Below, piece by piece: positions 9,791 to 18,523 of a stretch of DNA of 64,000 nt; within the stretch, counting starts at the first letter, position 1, and each line of letters begins with the position of its first letter. Origin of the DNA: Roseibium sp. (GTDB lineage Bacteria > Pseudomonadota > Alphaproteobacteria > Rhizobiales > Stappiaceae); NCBI GenBank assembly GCA_017643215.1, contig JAEPNV010000005.1, positions 186,001-250,000 on the forward strand. The letters are read 5' to 3'. Made by a program: the position numbers and the translations under genes. The notes below the pieces were generated by a model. The model was not told the DNA's origin and ran no database searches. It saw only the letters and a program-made list of their open reading frames with translations.

Positions 9791-10306
9791 CTATTGTGGT
9801 TCGGTCCAGGTATAAATCGACAGGCCAAGCCGTTTTCCGGCGCTTTTGTAAGACGATTTTGCGGCCAATTGGCCACCAAGCGCCCGATAGAACGCACGGC
9901 CAGGCTGGTTGTCCGACAGGACCTGCACGGCCAGTCCGGTCAGCCCGCGGTCGGCAAGATCGCGGCGGACCGCGGCAAACAGGCGCCGGCCAAAGCCAAG
10001 GCCCTGATACTCCGGTTTGAGATAGAGCTCGTAAATTTCGCCTTCACATGGGATGCCTTTCAAACGGCAGGTGCCGAACGTTGCGTAACCGGCCGGTTCC
10101 TCGGTCACTTCGAGCAGCTTGATGTCGACACCGCGCGCAAGAGCCCCGCGCCACCAGTTGGCGCTGCGCCTGGACACCAGACGCTGCAACTCCACACCAT
10201 TGAGAAGACCCCGATACGCGCCGAGCCACGCATCGTTGTGAATGTCCGCGAGCGCTTCGCAATCTCGCGATTCAGCCGGCCGGAGGTCGATCAGGTTGGC
10301 AGTCAT
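9791..10306 (-). CDS. GNAT family N-acetyltransferase
   Basis: A 171-residue GCN5-type acetyltransferase. It begins LRPAESRDCEALADIHNDAW, typical of the first strand and helix, and has the acetyl-CoA loop YQGLGFGRRLF (Q/RxxGxG/A) near residue 115 and the C-terminal NQPGRAFYRALGG. The substrate is unknown. The ATG at 10306 is chosen because the upstream in-frame region crosses a terminator hairpin. Confidence 0.85.
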   Translation of the reverse strand: MTANLIDLRPAESRDCEALADIHNDAWLGAYRGLLNGVELQRLVSRRSANWWRGALARGVDIKLLEVTEEPAGYATFGTCRLKGIPCEGEIYELYLKPEYQGLGFGRRLFAAVRRDLADRGLTGLAVQVLSDNQPGRAFYRALGGQLAAKSSYKSAGKRLGLSIYTWTEPQ

Positions 10307-10383
10307 GGGAAAATGATACATCAGCCACGCCGACAAGAAAGGGCGAAAAACGGTTTGTCTGTCGCGCCCTGCCGGAACATGAA

Positions 10384-10408
10384 AAGGGCCGGCTGATGGC
10401 CGGCCCTT
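10384..10408 (-). terminator. Minus-strand intrinsic terminator with no known gene upstream
   Basis: A 10-bp perfect stem (AAGGGCCGGC at 10384-10393, GCCGGCCCTT at 10399-10408) followed on the minus strand by CTTTTC. It points away from the 10411-10750 intergenic region, where no minus-strand gene is visible. Confidence 0.65.
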
Positions 10409-10750
10409 CAGTTGCCCTGACGTTTGACTCTTGCGCATCTGATACGACGCGATATGGCAGCGGGGGGCTGGGGGGCTAATGCGTTCCGCGGCCAATATGT
10501 GTCGTACCCGTCAGGGTATGAAACGGATATGGGGGCTGTTTTTGACTTACCAAGGGCTGGATTGCGGCAAAAACGTGATTTTTACTGGCATTTTCGAGGG
10601 TTAGGCCGGACTTGGACCTTGGCGGCGTCCACCGCGTCCGTTCATCCACGGTCGGGATTCCCACCTGGGCTTGTCAATCGGGCGTTCCTGGGCGCATGAT
10701 GACAGAGCCGTGACATGTCGCGGCCGGCAGCACCATGACCAGGAGGCGGA
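10409..10750. other. Intergenic region, possible small RNA on minus strand
   Basis: About 340 bases without a convincing protein gene, bounded by the minus-strand terminator at 10384-10408. A TTGACA hexamer is present on the minus strand at 10677-10672, but I see no good -10 box at the right distance. The pattern fits a small non-coding transcript of up to about 270 nt; this is inference. Confidence 0.35.
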
Positions 10751-11140
10751 ATGAGCGATACCGACGAGACAGCGGCGCTGCGCGCGGCAAGTGCCGCGCC
10801 CGTTGACCCCAGATCCTACCCAGCTCAAAAATCCCCTGTTGTTTCCTTCCATAGACGTGAACTTGACGCCATTTTGCGGCTTTATGGCCGCATGGTGGCC
10901 GATGGCGAGTGGCGCGATTACGCCATCGACCTGATGAAGGATCGCGCGGTGTTTTCCGTGTTCCGGCGAAGCTCGGAAATGCCGCTTTACCGGATTGAAA
11001 AATCTCCAAAACTGGCCCGACGTCAGGGCGCCTATTCGGTCATCGCGGCCGGGGGTATGATCCTCAAGCGCGGTCAGGATCTGGCGCAGGTTCTCAAGGT
11101 CCTGGAAAAGAAAAAACACTTGCGGCTCGTCGACGCCTGA
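10751..11140 (+). CDS. DUF2794 family protein
   Basis: A 129-residue alphaproteobacterial conserved protein. It has a polar variable N terminus, then a conserved core starting VVSFHRRELDAILRLYGRMVADGEWRDYAIDLMKDRAVFSVFRR and a basic C terminus (LKVLEKKKHLRLVD). No catalytic motif is recognisable. A good AGGAGG ribosome binding site lies just before the ATG. Function is unknown. Confidence 0.85.
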   Translation: MSDTDETAALRAASAAPVDPRSYPAQKSPVVSFHRRELDAILRLYGRMVADGEWRDYAIDLMKDRAVFSVFRRSSEMPLYRIEKSPKLARRQGAYSVIAAGGMILKRGQDLAQVLKVLEKKKHLRLVDA

Positions 11141-11224
11141 TGGGCGACCCGGCCGTCATTCCAGATCACACCATGCGGCTGCGCTGTCAGATCATGTGCC
11201 TCTGGGCCCGGATTTCATGAAAAA

Positions 11225-11248
11225 AAGCCCGGCGTTGACGCCGGGCTT
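11225..11248 (-). terminator. Minus-strand intrinsic terminator
   Basis: AAGCCCGGC and GCCGGGCTT flank a short loop; on the minus strand the stem is followed by a run of six T. It is nearly identical to the hairpin at 11605-11628, about 380 bases away, although no minus-strand gene ends between the two. Confidence 0.6.
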
Positions 11249-11602
11249 CAGACTGCTGACAAAGTCATGAGCTTGCGCCTTGGTCATGCTCGGGCTTGTC
11301 CCATTGCCGTCCGGTTCAAAATCCAGGGGCAGGCAACTGTCATTGAACCAATTGCGCTTTGCGCGGCCCATACGCGTTGGGACATGCGCTCTGGCATGAG
11401 CGGCCGTCCGGGACCCAGCAACCGCTGCATTTTGTTTCGGAAAACAACACCCTTCGCAAAGTGCTGGGCCCCGGCTCGGTGGCCGGGGCGGCAGGGTGAG
11501 GCATGCGGGCTGACAATGAACATCCCGCAACCGGGTTAAACCGGACAGAAGTGGGACGTTGCCCGAGGATGACAATCAATGGGATCAGGTTTGTGATCAC
11601 GA
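11249..11602. repeat. Repeat-rich non-coding region with REP-like half-palindromes
   Basis: No real gene is seen. Two inverted copies of a motif related to the palindromes near 55.2-55.7 kb lie at 11282-11302 (GGTCATGCTCGGGCTTGTCC) and 11553-11573 (reverse complement of GTCATCCTCGGGC-AAC-GTCCC). Between them are other GC-rich inverted segments, for example around 11468-11488. This looks like an eroded palindromic repeat cluster. Confidence 0.5.
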
Positions 11603-11604
11603 AA

Positions 11605-11629
11605 AAGCCCGGCGCGATGGCCGGGCTTT
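11605..11629 (-). terminator. Intrinsic terminator of the Bax-inhibitor gene
   Basis: AAGCCCGGC/GCCGGGCTT stem; on the minus strand it is followed by TTTTTC. It lies 26 bases past the stop codon of the gene at 11655. Confidence 0.8.
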
Positions 11630-11654
11630 CGTTTTAGAGCAGGTTCTGAGCTGC

Positions 11655-12413
11655 TTATTCGCGGTTGCCGAACAGGCTCAACAGCATCAGGAACATGTTG
11701 ATGAAGTCGAGGTAGAGCCGCAGCGCGCCCATCACGGACTTCTTGGTGGCGACTTCGTGGCCGTCGCCCTCGTAGTACATTTCCTTGATCTGCTGGGTGT
11801 CGTAGGCGGTCAGGCCGGCAAACACCAAAACGCCAATCACCGAAATTGCGAACTGCAGAGCCGAGGAGCCAAGGAAAATGTTCACGATCATGGCGATGAT
11901 GATGCCGATCAGACCCATGAACAGGAACGAACCCCAGGCCGACAGGTCCTTCTTGGTGGTGTAGCCAAACAGGCTCAACGCCCCGAACGCGGCGGCGGTG
12001 ATGAAGAACACGCGGGCGATCGATCCGCCGGTGTAGACCAGGAAAATCGACGACAGCGAGATGCCCATGACGGCGGCGTAAATCAGGAACATGGTCCGTG
12101 CCGTCGAGGCGCTCATCGATTGGATGCGGAAGGACAGCCAGAGGACCATGCCCAGCGGCGCGAGCATGACCACCCACTTCAGCGGGCTGCCATAGAGCGC
12201 CATGCCGAGCGGTGTCAGCGCCATCTGGCCGCCGGAGCTGTCAACGGCGAGCATCACCGTGCCGATCGCGAAGAAGCCGGTCAACGCAAGGCCAAATGTC
12301 ATGTAGTTGTAAACGCCCAGCATATAGGCGCGCAGGCCCTGATCGATGCCAGCCTCGGCGTGGGTGCCGGCAACCGAATACGGAGCCTGGGTGTTCCGGT
12401 CGAAGGTCGACAT
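11655..12413 (-). CDS. Bax inhibitor-1/YccA family membrane protein
   Basis: A 252-residue inner-membrane protein with about seven hydrophobic spans from residue 35 onward. It has the family landmarks YMTFGLALTGFFAIG in the first span, the central TARTMFLIYAAVMGISLSSIFLVYT, and FAGLTAYDTQQIKEMYYEGDG near residue 200, followed by a last hydrophobic segment. Bacterial relatives bind FtsH or act as pH-sensitive calcium leak channels; the role here is not known. GGGGAAG precedes ATG 12413. It has its own terminator and is monocistronic. Confidence 0.9.
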   Translation of the reverse strand: MSTFDRNTQAPYSVAGTHAEAGIDQGLRAYMLGVYNYMTFGLALTGFFAIGTVMLAVDSSGGQMALTPLGMALYGSPLKWVVMLAPLGMVLWLSFRIQSMSASTARTMFLIYAAVMGISLSSIFLVYTGGSIARVFFITAAAFGALSLFGYTTKKDLSAWGSFLFMGLIGIIIAMIVNIFLGSSALQFAISVIGVLVFAGLTAYDTQQIKEMYYEGDGHEVATKKSVMGALRLYLDFINMFLMLLSLFGNRE

Positions 12414-12610
12414 GATTGAGTGCTTCCCCTTTTACACAAATGACTGGACGCACTGCGCCCCTGGTGATTTTCGAACCCAATATGGGCGTTTAATGCAACC
12501 ACAACAAGGCGTGATATACGAAAAAACCATTACGGTTCTTTCACGTCCGGGGTTTCAGGGGCCCGGACGCGGGATTTTGTCTCAATCTGGAAAAGTGCGT
12601 TGATCTTCAA

Positions 12611-15181
12611 TTAAAGATTTCGCAGGACCGGGGCCGGTTTTTCGCCCAGGATCCGCCATGTGCCGATCAGGCCGAAGCCGACCGTCAGGATCAGCGCGAC
12701 GAATGCAGCGCCCGCGGCGGTCACCGGCAGCAGGGTAAAACTGCCGCCCATGATTTCCGAGACGACAAACCAGGCCGCCAGACCGCCCGCCATCAAGGCG
12801 AAAACCGCCGTCGCCAGGCCAAGCATCGCATATTCAAGTCCATAGGCGACAATCAGCCGGGTCCGTGTCGCGCCCAGGGTTTTCAGGATCACCGCGTCAT
12901 AGATCCGGTTGCGGTGGCCGGCGGCCAGCGCCCCGGCCAGCACCAGCACGCTTGCGATCAGTGTCACGGAGGACGCGCCGCGAATGGCCCAGGCGAGCTG
13001 AGTCACCAGGTCATTGACCTGCGCGATGGCGTCCTTCACCCGCACGGTGGTCACGGTCGGATAGGCGTTCGACACGGTGCGCAAAAGGCCGAGTTCTTCT
13101 TCCGTGCCGACATCCGCGTCCCATCCAAGGGTCATCAGATGGGCATGCGGCGCACCCGCGAAGGTGTTCGGGGAAAACACCATGACGAAATTGATCGCCA
13201 GCGACTGCCATTGAATGTCGCGGGTATTGGCGATTTCGGCGGTGATCTCCCGGCCAAGGACATTGACGGTGACTTCATCGCCAAGCTTCAAGCCGAGTTC
13301 CTGAACCGCTTCTTCCTCGAAGGAGACCAGCGGCTTGCCGGAATAGTCTTCCGGCCACCATTCGCCCTGAACGATCGTTGAGTTGACCGGCGGATCGGCC
13401 TCATACGTAATGCCCCTGTCGCCGCGCAGGATCCATCCCGAGCCGCCGGACGTGTCGTAGTCGGCCGCCGCGATGCCGCGCAGGCTGACGATCCGGCCGC
13501 GCAGCATGGGAACGGTTTGGATGGTTGCGCCCGCTGTTTCATTTTGCAGTAGATCGTAAAACGCGTCGCGCTCGTGGCTTTGAATATCGACAAAGAAGAA
13601 GCTCGGCGCCTCATCGGCGACAGTCGCGGTCAGCTCACGGCGCAAATTGCCGTCGATCAAGGCAAGTGCGACCAAAAGCGACAGGCCGAGGCCAAGCGAC
13701 AACACGACCGAGGGCGTCAGGGCGCCCGGACGGTGAATGTTGGCGATGGCCAGGCGCAATTCCGTCGAGCGAACCCGCGGCGTCCGTCTTGCCAGTGCCA
13801 TAATGCCGCGGGCCACCAGCGTGAGCAGGACAAACGCCCCGGCGGACGCGCCGATATAGATCCCGGCGATCCGCTGGTCGTACGACAAGAGGATCGCAAT
13901 CGCAGCGAGGATGAAGACCATCGCTCCGGTCGCGAACAGATATCGTTTGCGCGGCAGGCGCGACTGGCCGGACACCAGATCGCGGAACAGCGCCGTCGGC
14001 GGCACGTCATGGGCGCGTCCCAGCGGCCACAATGCGAAGGCCAAAGCCGTTAGAAGGCCGTAGACAAGCCCCAGGCTGAGCTCCAGCGGATAGATCCCGG
14101 CGGCAAGCTGAACCGGAAGGAGGTTTGACAAGGCCGCGCCGGCGGCAAAGGGGATCAAGGCGCCCAGCGCCAGACCGACCGCAATCCCAAGGCCCGCCAG
14201 GATAAGCATCTGAATCAGATAGATCTGAAACGCGAAGCCGCCGGTTGCCCCAAGGCACTTGAAGCTGGCGATGACATCGCGCTTGGTTTCCAGATAGGCG
14301 CGGATGGCATTTGCCACACCGACCCCTCCGACAACCAGCGCCGTCAGGCCGACCAGCGTCAGGAACTGCGCAAAACGGGTGATGTTCCGCTGAAGGCCCG
14401 GCGAGGCGTTCGCGCGTGAGCGAACCCGCCAGCCCGCATCCGCCTGGCTCTCCTTTGCCGCGCCGAGCACACGCGCGAGGGCGTCGTCGGTAGCGCGGCC
14501 CGGCAGGCGCACGCGGTAGTGCCAGCGCACCAGACTGCCCGGCTGAATCAGACCGGTGGAATCCAAAGCACCGTTTGCCACCATCAGCCGGGGACCGAAT
14601 TCCATGCCGCTCGACAGCTTGTCCGGTTCATTTTCAACGACATCCGTAATCCGCACCGTTGTGCGTCCGACCGACAGCGTGTCGCCGACGGATATGCCAA
14701 GCCGGGCGAGCAAGGACAGATCCGCCACTGCGCCCCACTGGCCGTCGGTGTTGGCAAGCGCCTGGTCCAGTGGCTGACCGCTTTCAAGCGCCACCGTTCC
14801 ATAGAGCGGATAGGGGCCGTCCACCGCCTTCAACTCAACCAGCGCCTGATCGCCGGTCTCCGGAAGCCGCGCCATGGTCCTTAACGTTGCGATTTCCGAT
14901 ACGGCGCCCAGGTCATCGAGGAAATCACGTTCCACGCCGGTTGCCTGCCGGTGGATGAGGGAAAACGACACGTCGCCGCCCAAAATCGTCTGGCCTTCGG
15001 CGGAAATTCCCTCCGTCAGTGCGCGCGACAGGGAGGTCACTCCCGCGATGGCCGCGACGCCCAGCGCGATGCACGCGATGAAGATGTAAAAGCCCTTGAG
15101 TCCGCCTCTCAGCTCGCGGAGCGCAAACCGCGCGGCAAGACGCAGGCCGCCTTGTTTTGGGCTGGCGACGAAGCCGCTCAT
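12611..15181 (-). CDS. ybbP: ABC transporter permease, YbbP/FtsX family
   Basis: An 856-residue permease with an N-terminal membrane helix (GFYIFIACIALGVAAIAGVTSL), a large periplasmic MacB-like domain, a first block of three spans near residues 270-440, a second periplasmic domain, and a final FtsX block (SSVTLIASVLVLAGALAAGHRNRIYDAVILKTLGATR) near the C terminus. It pairs with the adjacent ATPase, its start codon overlapping the ATPase stop (ATGA at 15178-15181). The same pair lies divergent to tesA in E. coli, as here. YbbAP is thought to act in envelope lipid or lipoprotein handling; the substrate is not established. Confidence 0.88.
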   Translation of the reverse strand: MSGFVASPKQGGLRLAARFALRELRGGLKGFYIFIACIALGVAAIAGVTSLSRALTEGISAEGQTILGGDVSFSLIHRQATGVERDFLDDLGAVSEIATLRTMARLPETGDQALVELKAVDGPYPLYGTVALESGQPLDQALANTDGQWGAVADLSLLARLGISVGDTLSVGRTTVRITDVVENEPDKLSSGMEFGPRLMVANGALDSTGLIQPGSLVRWHYRVRLPGRATDDALARVLGAAKESQADAGWRVRSRANASPGLQRNITRFAQFLTLVGLTALVVGGVGVANAIRAYLETKRDVIASFKCLGATGGFAFQIYLIQMLILAGLGIAVGLALGALIPFAAGAALSNLLPVQLAAGIYPLELSLGLVYGLLTALAFALWPLGRAHDVPPTALFRDLVSGQSRLPRKRYLFATGAMVFILAAIAILLSYDQRIAGIYIGASAGAFVLLTLVARGIMALARRTPRVRSTELRLAIANIHRPGALTPSVVLSLGLGLSLLVALALIDGNLRRELTATVADEAPSFFFVDIQSHERDAFYDLLQNETAGATIQTVPMLRGRIVSLRGIAAADYDTSGGSGWILRGDRGITYEADPPVNSTIVQGEWWPEDYSGKPLVSFEEEAVQELGLKLGDEVTVNVLGREITAEIANTRDIQWQSLAINFVMVFSPNTFAGAPHAHLMTLGWDADVGTEEELGLLRTVSNAYPTVTTVRVKDAIAQVNDLVTQLAWAIRGASSVTLIASVLVLAGALAAGHRNRIYDAVILKTLGATRTRLIVAYGLEYAMLGLATAVFALMAGGLAAWFVVSEIMGGSFTLLPVTAAGAAFVALILTVGFGLIGTWRILGEKPAPVLRNL

Positions 15182-15894
15182 GCGCTCAAACCCTCCGCGA
15201 TCGGCGCTGCACTTTGGGACGCTTCTTCGATTTCCCCTGACCGGACACGGATGACCCGGTCGCATTGTTCGGCAAGACCGAGATCGTGGGTGACAAGCAC
15301 AAGCGTCGTGCGGCGCTTTTTCTGGGCATGGAACATCAGATCGACGATCTGTGTTCCGGTGCTGTCGTCAAGATTGCCCGTCGGCTCGTCGGCAATCAGG
15401 ATTTCCGGTTCCACCACGAGCGCGCGCGCGACGGCGACACGCTGCTGTTCGCCGCCGGACATCTGGGCCGGATAGTGATGCAAGCGGTGACCCAGTCCAA
15501 CCGCCTGAAGCTCGGCTTCGGCTCTGTCGAAGGCCGTGCGGTCCCCGGCCAGTTCCAGGGGCACCGCGACGTTCTCCAGCGCGGTCATATTCGGCACAAG
15601 GTGGAATGACTGGAAGATGATCCCGACGTTCCGGCCTCGGAACTGGGCCAGCGCATCTTCCGACAAGGGCCCCAATTCGGACCCGGCAACGTGGACCATG
15701 CCGCTATCGGCGCGTTCCAGACCCGCCATGACCATGAGCAGTGTCGACTTGCCTGATCCTGACGGGCCGACCAATCCGACCGACGTGCCCGCGGTAATTT
15801 CCAGATCGATCCCTTTGAGGATATGTACCCGGCCGGCACCGTCCCCCAGCGTGAGATGTACATCTTTCAGCGCAATAGCTGGTCCGTTCGCCAT
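15178..15894 (-). CDS. ybbA: ABC transporter ATP-binding protein, YbbA/LolD family
   Basis: A 238-residue nucleotide-binding subunit with all motifs: Walker A GPSGSGKST (about residue 45), Q-loop IIFQSFHLVP, signature MSGGEQQRVAVARAL, Walker B ILIADEPTGNLD and switch histidine VLVTHD. The MacB/LolD-type features match its FtsX-like partner. The start ATG 15894 gives a normal N terminus (MANGPAIALKDVHL); longer in-frame versions run into the divergent promoter region. It is the first gene of the ybbAP operon, divergent from the tesA-like gene 151 bases away. Confidence 0.92.
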   Translation of the reverse strand: MANGPAIALKDVHLTLGDGAGRVHILKGIDLEITAGTSVGLVGPSGSGKSTLLMVMAGLERADSGMVHVAGSELGPLSEDALAQFRGRNVGIIFQSFHLVPNMTALENVAVPLELAGDRTAFDRAEAELQAVGLGHRLHHYPAQMSGGEQQRVAVARALVVEPEILIADEPTGNLDDSTGTQIVDLMFHAQKKRRTTLVLVTHDLGLAEQCDRVIRVRSGEIEEASQSAAPIAEGLSA

Positions 15895-16045
15895 AATCCA
15901 ACCTATATAACGTGGCGGCGTGCGCCGTTGCTTGAATGTGCTACGCAAAATGGGAGCAGAAGGATCGCCGCCCCGGCGCAAAGCCATCGATCCGCTTTGC
16001 TTCCGACAGGATATGGTGTTTGAACAAGGGCATTCCAGACGTCTC

Positions 16046-16687
16046 ATGACCTTAAGATCAATGCGGTTTCTGCTCGTGGTTCTCTTCGGTGGGTTTCTGG
16101 CCGCGGGCATTTCAGCCCGCGCGGACACACTTCAGCTGGTCGTGGTCGGTGACAGCCTGACCGCCGGTTATCAGCTCGCGCCCGAAAAGGCTTTTCCCGT
16201 GCAGTTGCAAAACGCGCTGGCGGAACGCGGCCACGATGTCGCTGTTATCAATGCCAGCGTGTCCGGGGACACGTCGTCGGGTGGCCTGTCCCGTCTCGAT
16301 TGGTCGGTCGGACCGGAGGCCGACGCGGTGATCCTGGAACTTGGCGCAAATGATGCCTTGCGCGGGATTCCACCCGCGCGCACCCGGGACAACATCGACG
16401 CCATGGTCCAGCGGCTGACCGAACGCGGGCTGCCCGTGCTCGTCGCCGGCATGCTGGCCCCGCGCAATCTGGGCGAGGAGTACGCGGCCGAGTTTGACCC
16501 GATATTTAGCGAGGTTTCGAGCACCTACGGGGCAACGCTCTACCCGTTTTTCCTGGAAGGCGTCGCGCTAGATCCGGCGCTCAATTTGCCGGATGGCATG
16601 CATCCGAACGGAGATGGTGTTTCCGTGATCGTGCAAAACATGTTACCGACCGTCGAACAGCTTCTTGCCCGCGCCGCCGGTTCTTAA
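16046..16687 (+). CDS. tesA: SGNH hydrolase, TesA/arylesterase family (secreted)
   Basis: A 213-residue periplasmic esterase or lysophospholipase/thioesterase. It has a signal peptide (MRFLLVVLFGGFLAAGISARA), then SGNH block I GDSLTAGY with the nucleophile Ser, block III GANDALRG with Asn, and block V DGMHPN with the catalytic Asp and His. It is divergent from ybbAP, the conserved E. coli tesA-ybbA-ybbP arrangement, which supports the name. ATG 16061 is an alternative start. The preferred acyl substrate cannot be read from sequence. Confidence 0.88.
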   Translation: MTLRSMRFLLVVLFGGFLAAGISARADTLQLVVVGDSLTAGYQLAPEKAFPVQLQNALAERGHDVAVINASVSGDTSSGGLSRLDWSVGPEADAVILELGANDALRGIPPARTRDNIDAMVQRLTERGLPVLVAGMLAPRNLGEEYAAEFDPIFSEVSSTYGATLYPFFLEGVALDPALNLPDGMHPNGDGVSVIVQNMLPTVEQLLARAAGS

Positions 16688-16743
16688 GAACGGGTCTCAC
16701 CGCGCCCCCGCTTTCGTGACTTTGAAGAAAAAGGATTTACCGG

Positions 16744-17796
16744 ATGGATTATCGCCGTCTCGGCCGCACCGACTTGACCGTCAGCTCATTGTGCCTGGGC
16801 ACCATGACCTGGGGCGAACAGAACACCGAACGGGAAGGCCACGCGCAGATGGATCTTGCGGTCGATCACGGCGTGAATTTCTTCGACACGGCCGAACTCT
16901 ACCCGATCCCGCCGAATGCGGACACGCAAGGCCGCACCGAGCGCATTATCGGCAGCTGGTTCAAGGCACGGGGCAACCGGGACAAGATCGTTCTTGCCAC
17001 CAAGGTCGTCGGACGCACTTCCATGTCCTGGTTCCGCGAAAACGGTGAGCCGGGCCAATTGAACCGCTCCCAGATCGAGACGGCCATCGACCGAAGCCTT
17101 GCCAATCTGAAGACCGACTACATCGATCTATATCAAGTGCATTGGCCGGACCGGAATGTCTCCGGCTTTGGCGCAAATCCGACGCGCTGGGCGGACCCGG
17201 AGCCGGTCGAAAACGAAAACCGCATCGAGGACACGCTCGGGTTCCTGGCGGATCTGGTGACGGCCGGCAAGGTTCGGCATGTCGGGATTTCCAATGAAAG
17301 CGCATGGGGCACAATGCGTTATCTGGCGGCCGCGGACAGTGCCGGACTGCCGCGGATCGTCTCGATCCAGAACGCCTATTCACTGATCAACCGGACATTT
17401 GAGACCAGTCTTGCGGAGATTGCGCGCCGAGAGGCCGTCGGTCTTTTGGCCTACTCGGTGTTGGCACAAGGGTACCTGACCGGCAAATACCAATACGGCG
17501 CCTTGCCAAAAGGCGCGCGGAAAACCCTATTCGAACGGTTGCAGCGCTACGAAAAGCCCGGCGCGGCCGAGGCCGTCAGCGATTATCTGGACCTTGCCGC
17601 CGATCACGGGCTCGACCCGGCGCAGATGGCGCTTGCGTTCGCCCGATCGCGCAGCTTCATGACCTCGGTCATTCTTGGCGCGACCTCGATCGAGCAGCTT
17701 GCCACCAATCTGGGTGCGGCGGACCTTGTACTTGACTCAGAGACGGAACGGCGGATCGACGCGATCCATCAGCTGCGTGGCAATCCGGCGCCTTGA
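16744..17796 (+). CDS. Aldo/keto reductase (Tas-like)
   Basis: A 350-residue NADPH-dependent (beta/alpha)8-barrel oxidoreductase. The catalytic tetrad is visible: Asp and Tyr in FFDTAELYP (about residues 48-56), Lys in LATKVVG (about 84) and His in YQVHWPDR (about 135). The C-terminal cofactor-binding part contains VILGATSIEQLATNL. The length and the extra loop with NRSQIETAIDRSL and an internal WADPEP insert match the Tas subgroup. The start ATG follows AAGGATTTACCGG. It lies 56 bases after the tesA-like gene and may be co-transcribed. The physiological substrate is unknown. Confidence 0.9.
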   Translation: MDYRRLGRTDLTVSSLCLGTMTWGEQNTEREGHAQMDLAVDHGVNFFDTAELYPIPPNADTQGRTERIIGSWFKARGNRDKIVLATKVVGRTSMSWFRENGEPGQLNRSQIETAIDRSLANLKTDYIDLYQVHWPDRNVSGFGANPTRWADPEPVENENRIEDTLGFLADLVTAGKVRHVGISNESAWGTMRYLAAADSAGLPRIVSIQNAYSLINRTFETSLAEIARREAVGLLAYSVLAQGYLTGKYQYGALPKGARKTLFERLQRYEKPGAAEAVSDYLDLAADHGLDPAQMALAFARSRSFMTSVILGATSIEQLATNLGAADLVLDSETERRIDAIHQLRGNPAP

Positions 17797-17986
17797 CGGG
17801 CCCTTGTTCAGAAAGAGGAGAATCAAACGGCGCCAAATTCGGTTCGCTGCGGCTTTTCCGGGCAGGTGCAATCTGCCGCCTTGTCGTCAAACCGCCATTT
17901 ATTGCCAATAGCTTACGATTTTGCCTTGCGCTTTTTACGAAGATGATTCCTGATGGGTTCATCAGCGACAGCGGAGGGCACCCCCA

Positions 17987-18523
17987 ATGCCGCGTTTGTT
18001 CACAGGTCTTGAGATTCCGTCCGAAACGGGTCTCATGCTCTCAATGCTCCGGGGCGGACTTCGGGGCGCCCGCTGGATCGATCCGGAAAACTATCACATC
18101 ACGTTGCGGTTCATTGGCGACATTGATGACCGGACCGCGGACGAGGTCGCAAATGCGCTGGATAAAATCCGCCGGCGCCCGATCGAGATCCGGCTGACCG
18201 GGCTTGGTTCGTTCGGAAACGGCAAACCCCACGCGGTGTGGGCGCGGGTCGAACCTTCGGCCGAACTCAGCGAACTCCAGGCCGAGCAGGAGCGGCTGTT
18301 TCAGCGCCTCAACCTGCCGCCCGAGCGGCGCAAATATATTCCCCATGTGACAATCGCGCGGTGCCGGACATCGACCAACGCGGACGTGGCGAAATGGCTG
18401 GCTGAACGCGGGAACTTTCAGGCAATGCCGTTTACCGCCGGCCGGTTTGTTTTGTTTTCGGCCAAATCGAGCGTTGGCGGCGGTCCGTATCTTGTGGAAG
18501 AAGCCTATCCGCTTGCCGCCTGA
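17987..18523 (+). CDS. thpR: RNA 2',3'-cyclic phosphodiesterase ThpR (LigT)
   Basis: A 178-residue 2H phosphoesterase that opens 2',3'-cyclic phosphates on RNA. Both HxTx motifs are visible: HITLRF near residue 39 and HVTIAR near residue 122, spaced as in the family. It begins MPRLFTGLEIP, a standard N terminus, and ends with the FSAKSSVGGGPYLVEEAYPL strand. The role in tRNA repair or RNA turnover is not proven in bacteria. It follows a 190-base gap and is probably transcribed on its own. Confidence 0.92.
   Translation: MPRLFTGLEIPSETGLMLSMLRGGLRGARWIDPENYHITLRFIGDIDDRTADEVANALDKIRRRPIEIRLTGLGSFGNGKPHAVWARVEPSAELSELQAEQERLFQRLNLPPERRKYIPHVTIARCRTSTNADVAKWLAERGNFQAMPFTAGRFVLFSAKSSVGGGPYLVEEAYPLAA

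Noticed and set aside
11192..11575. 127-codon minus-strand frame between DUF2794 and the Bax-inhibitor gene
   Set aside because: It reads through a terminator hairpin and palindromic repeats; composition is not coding-like.
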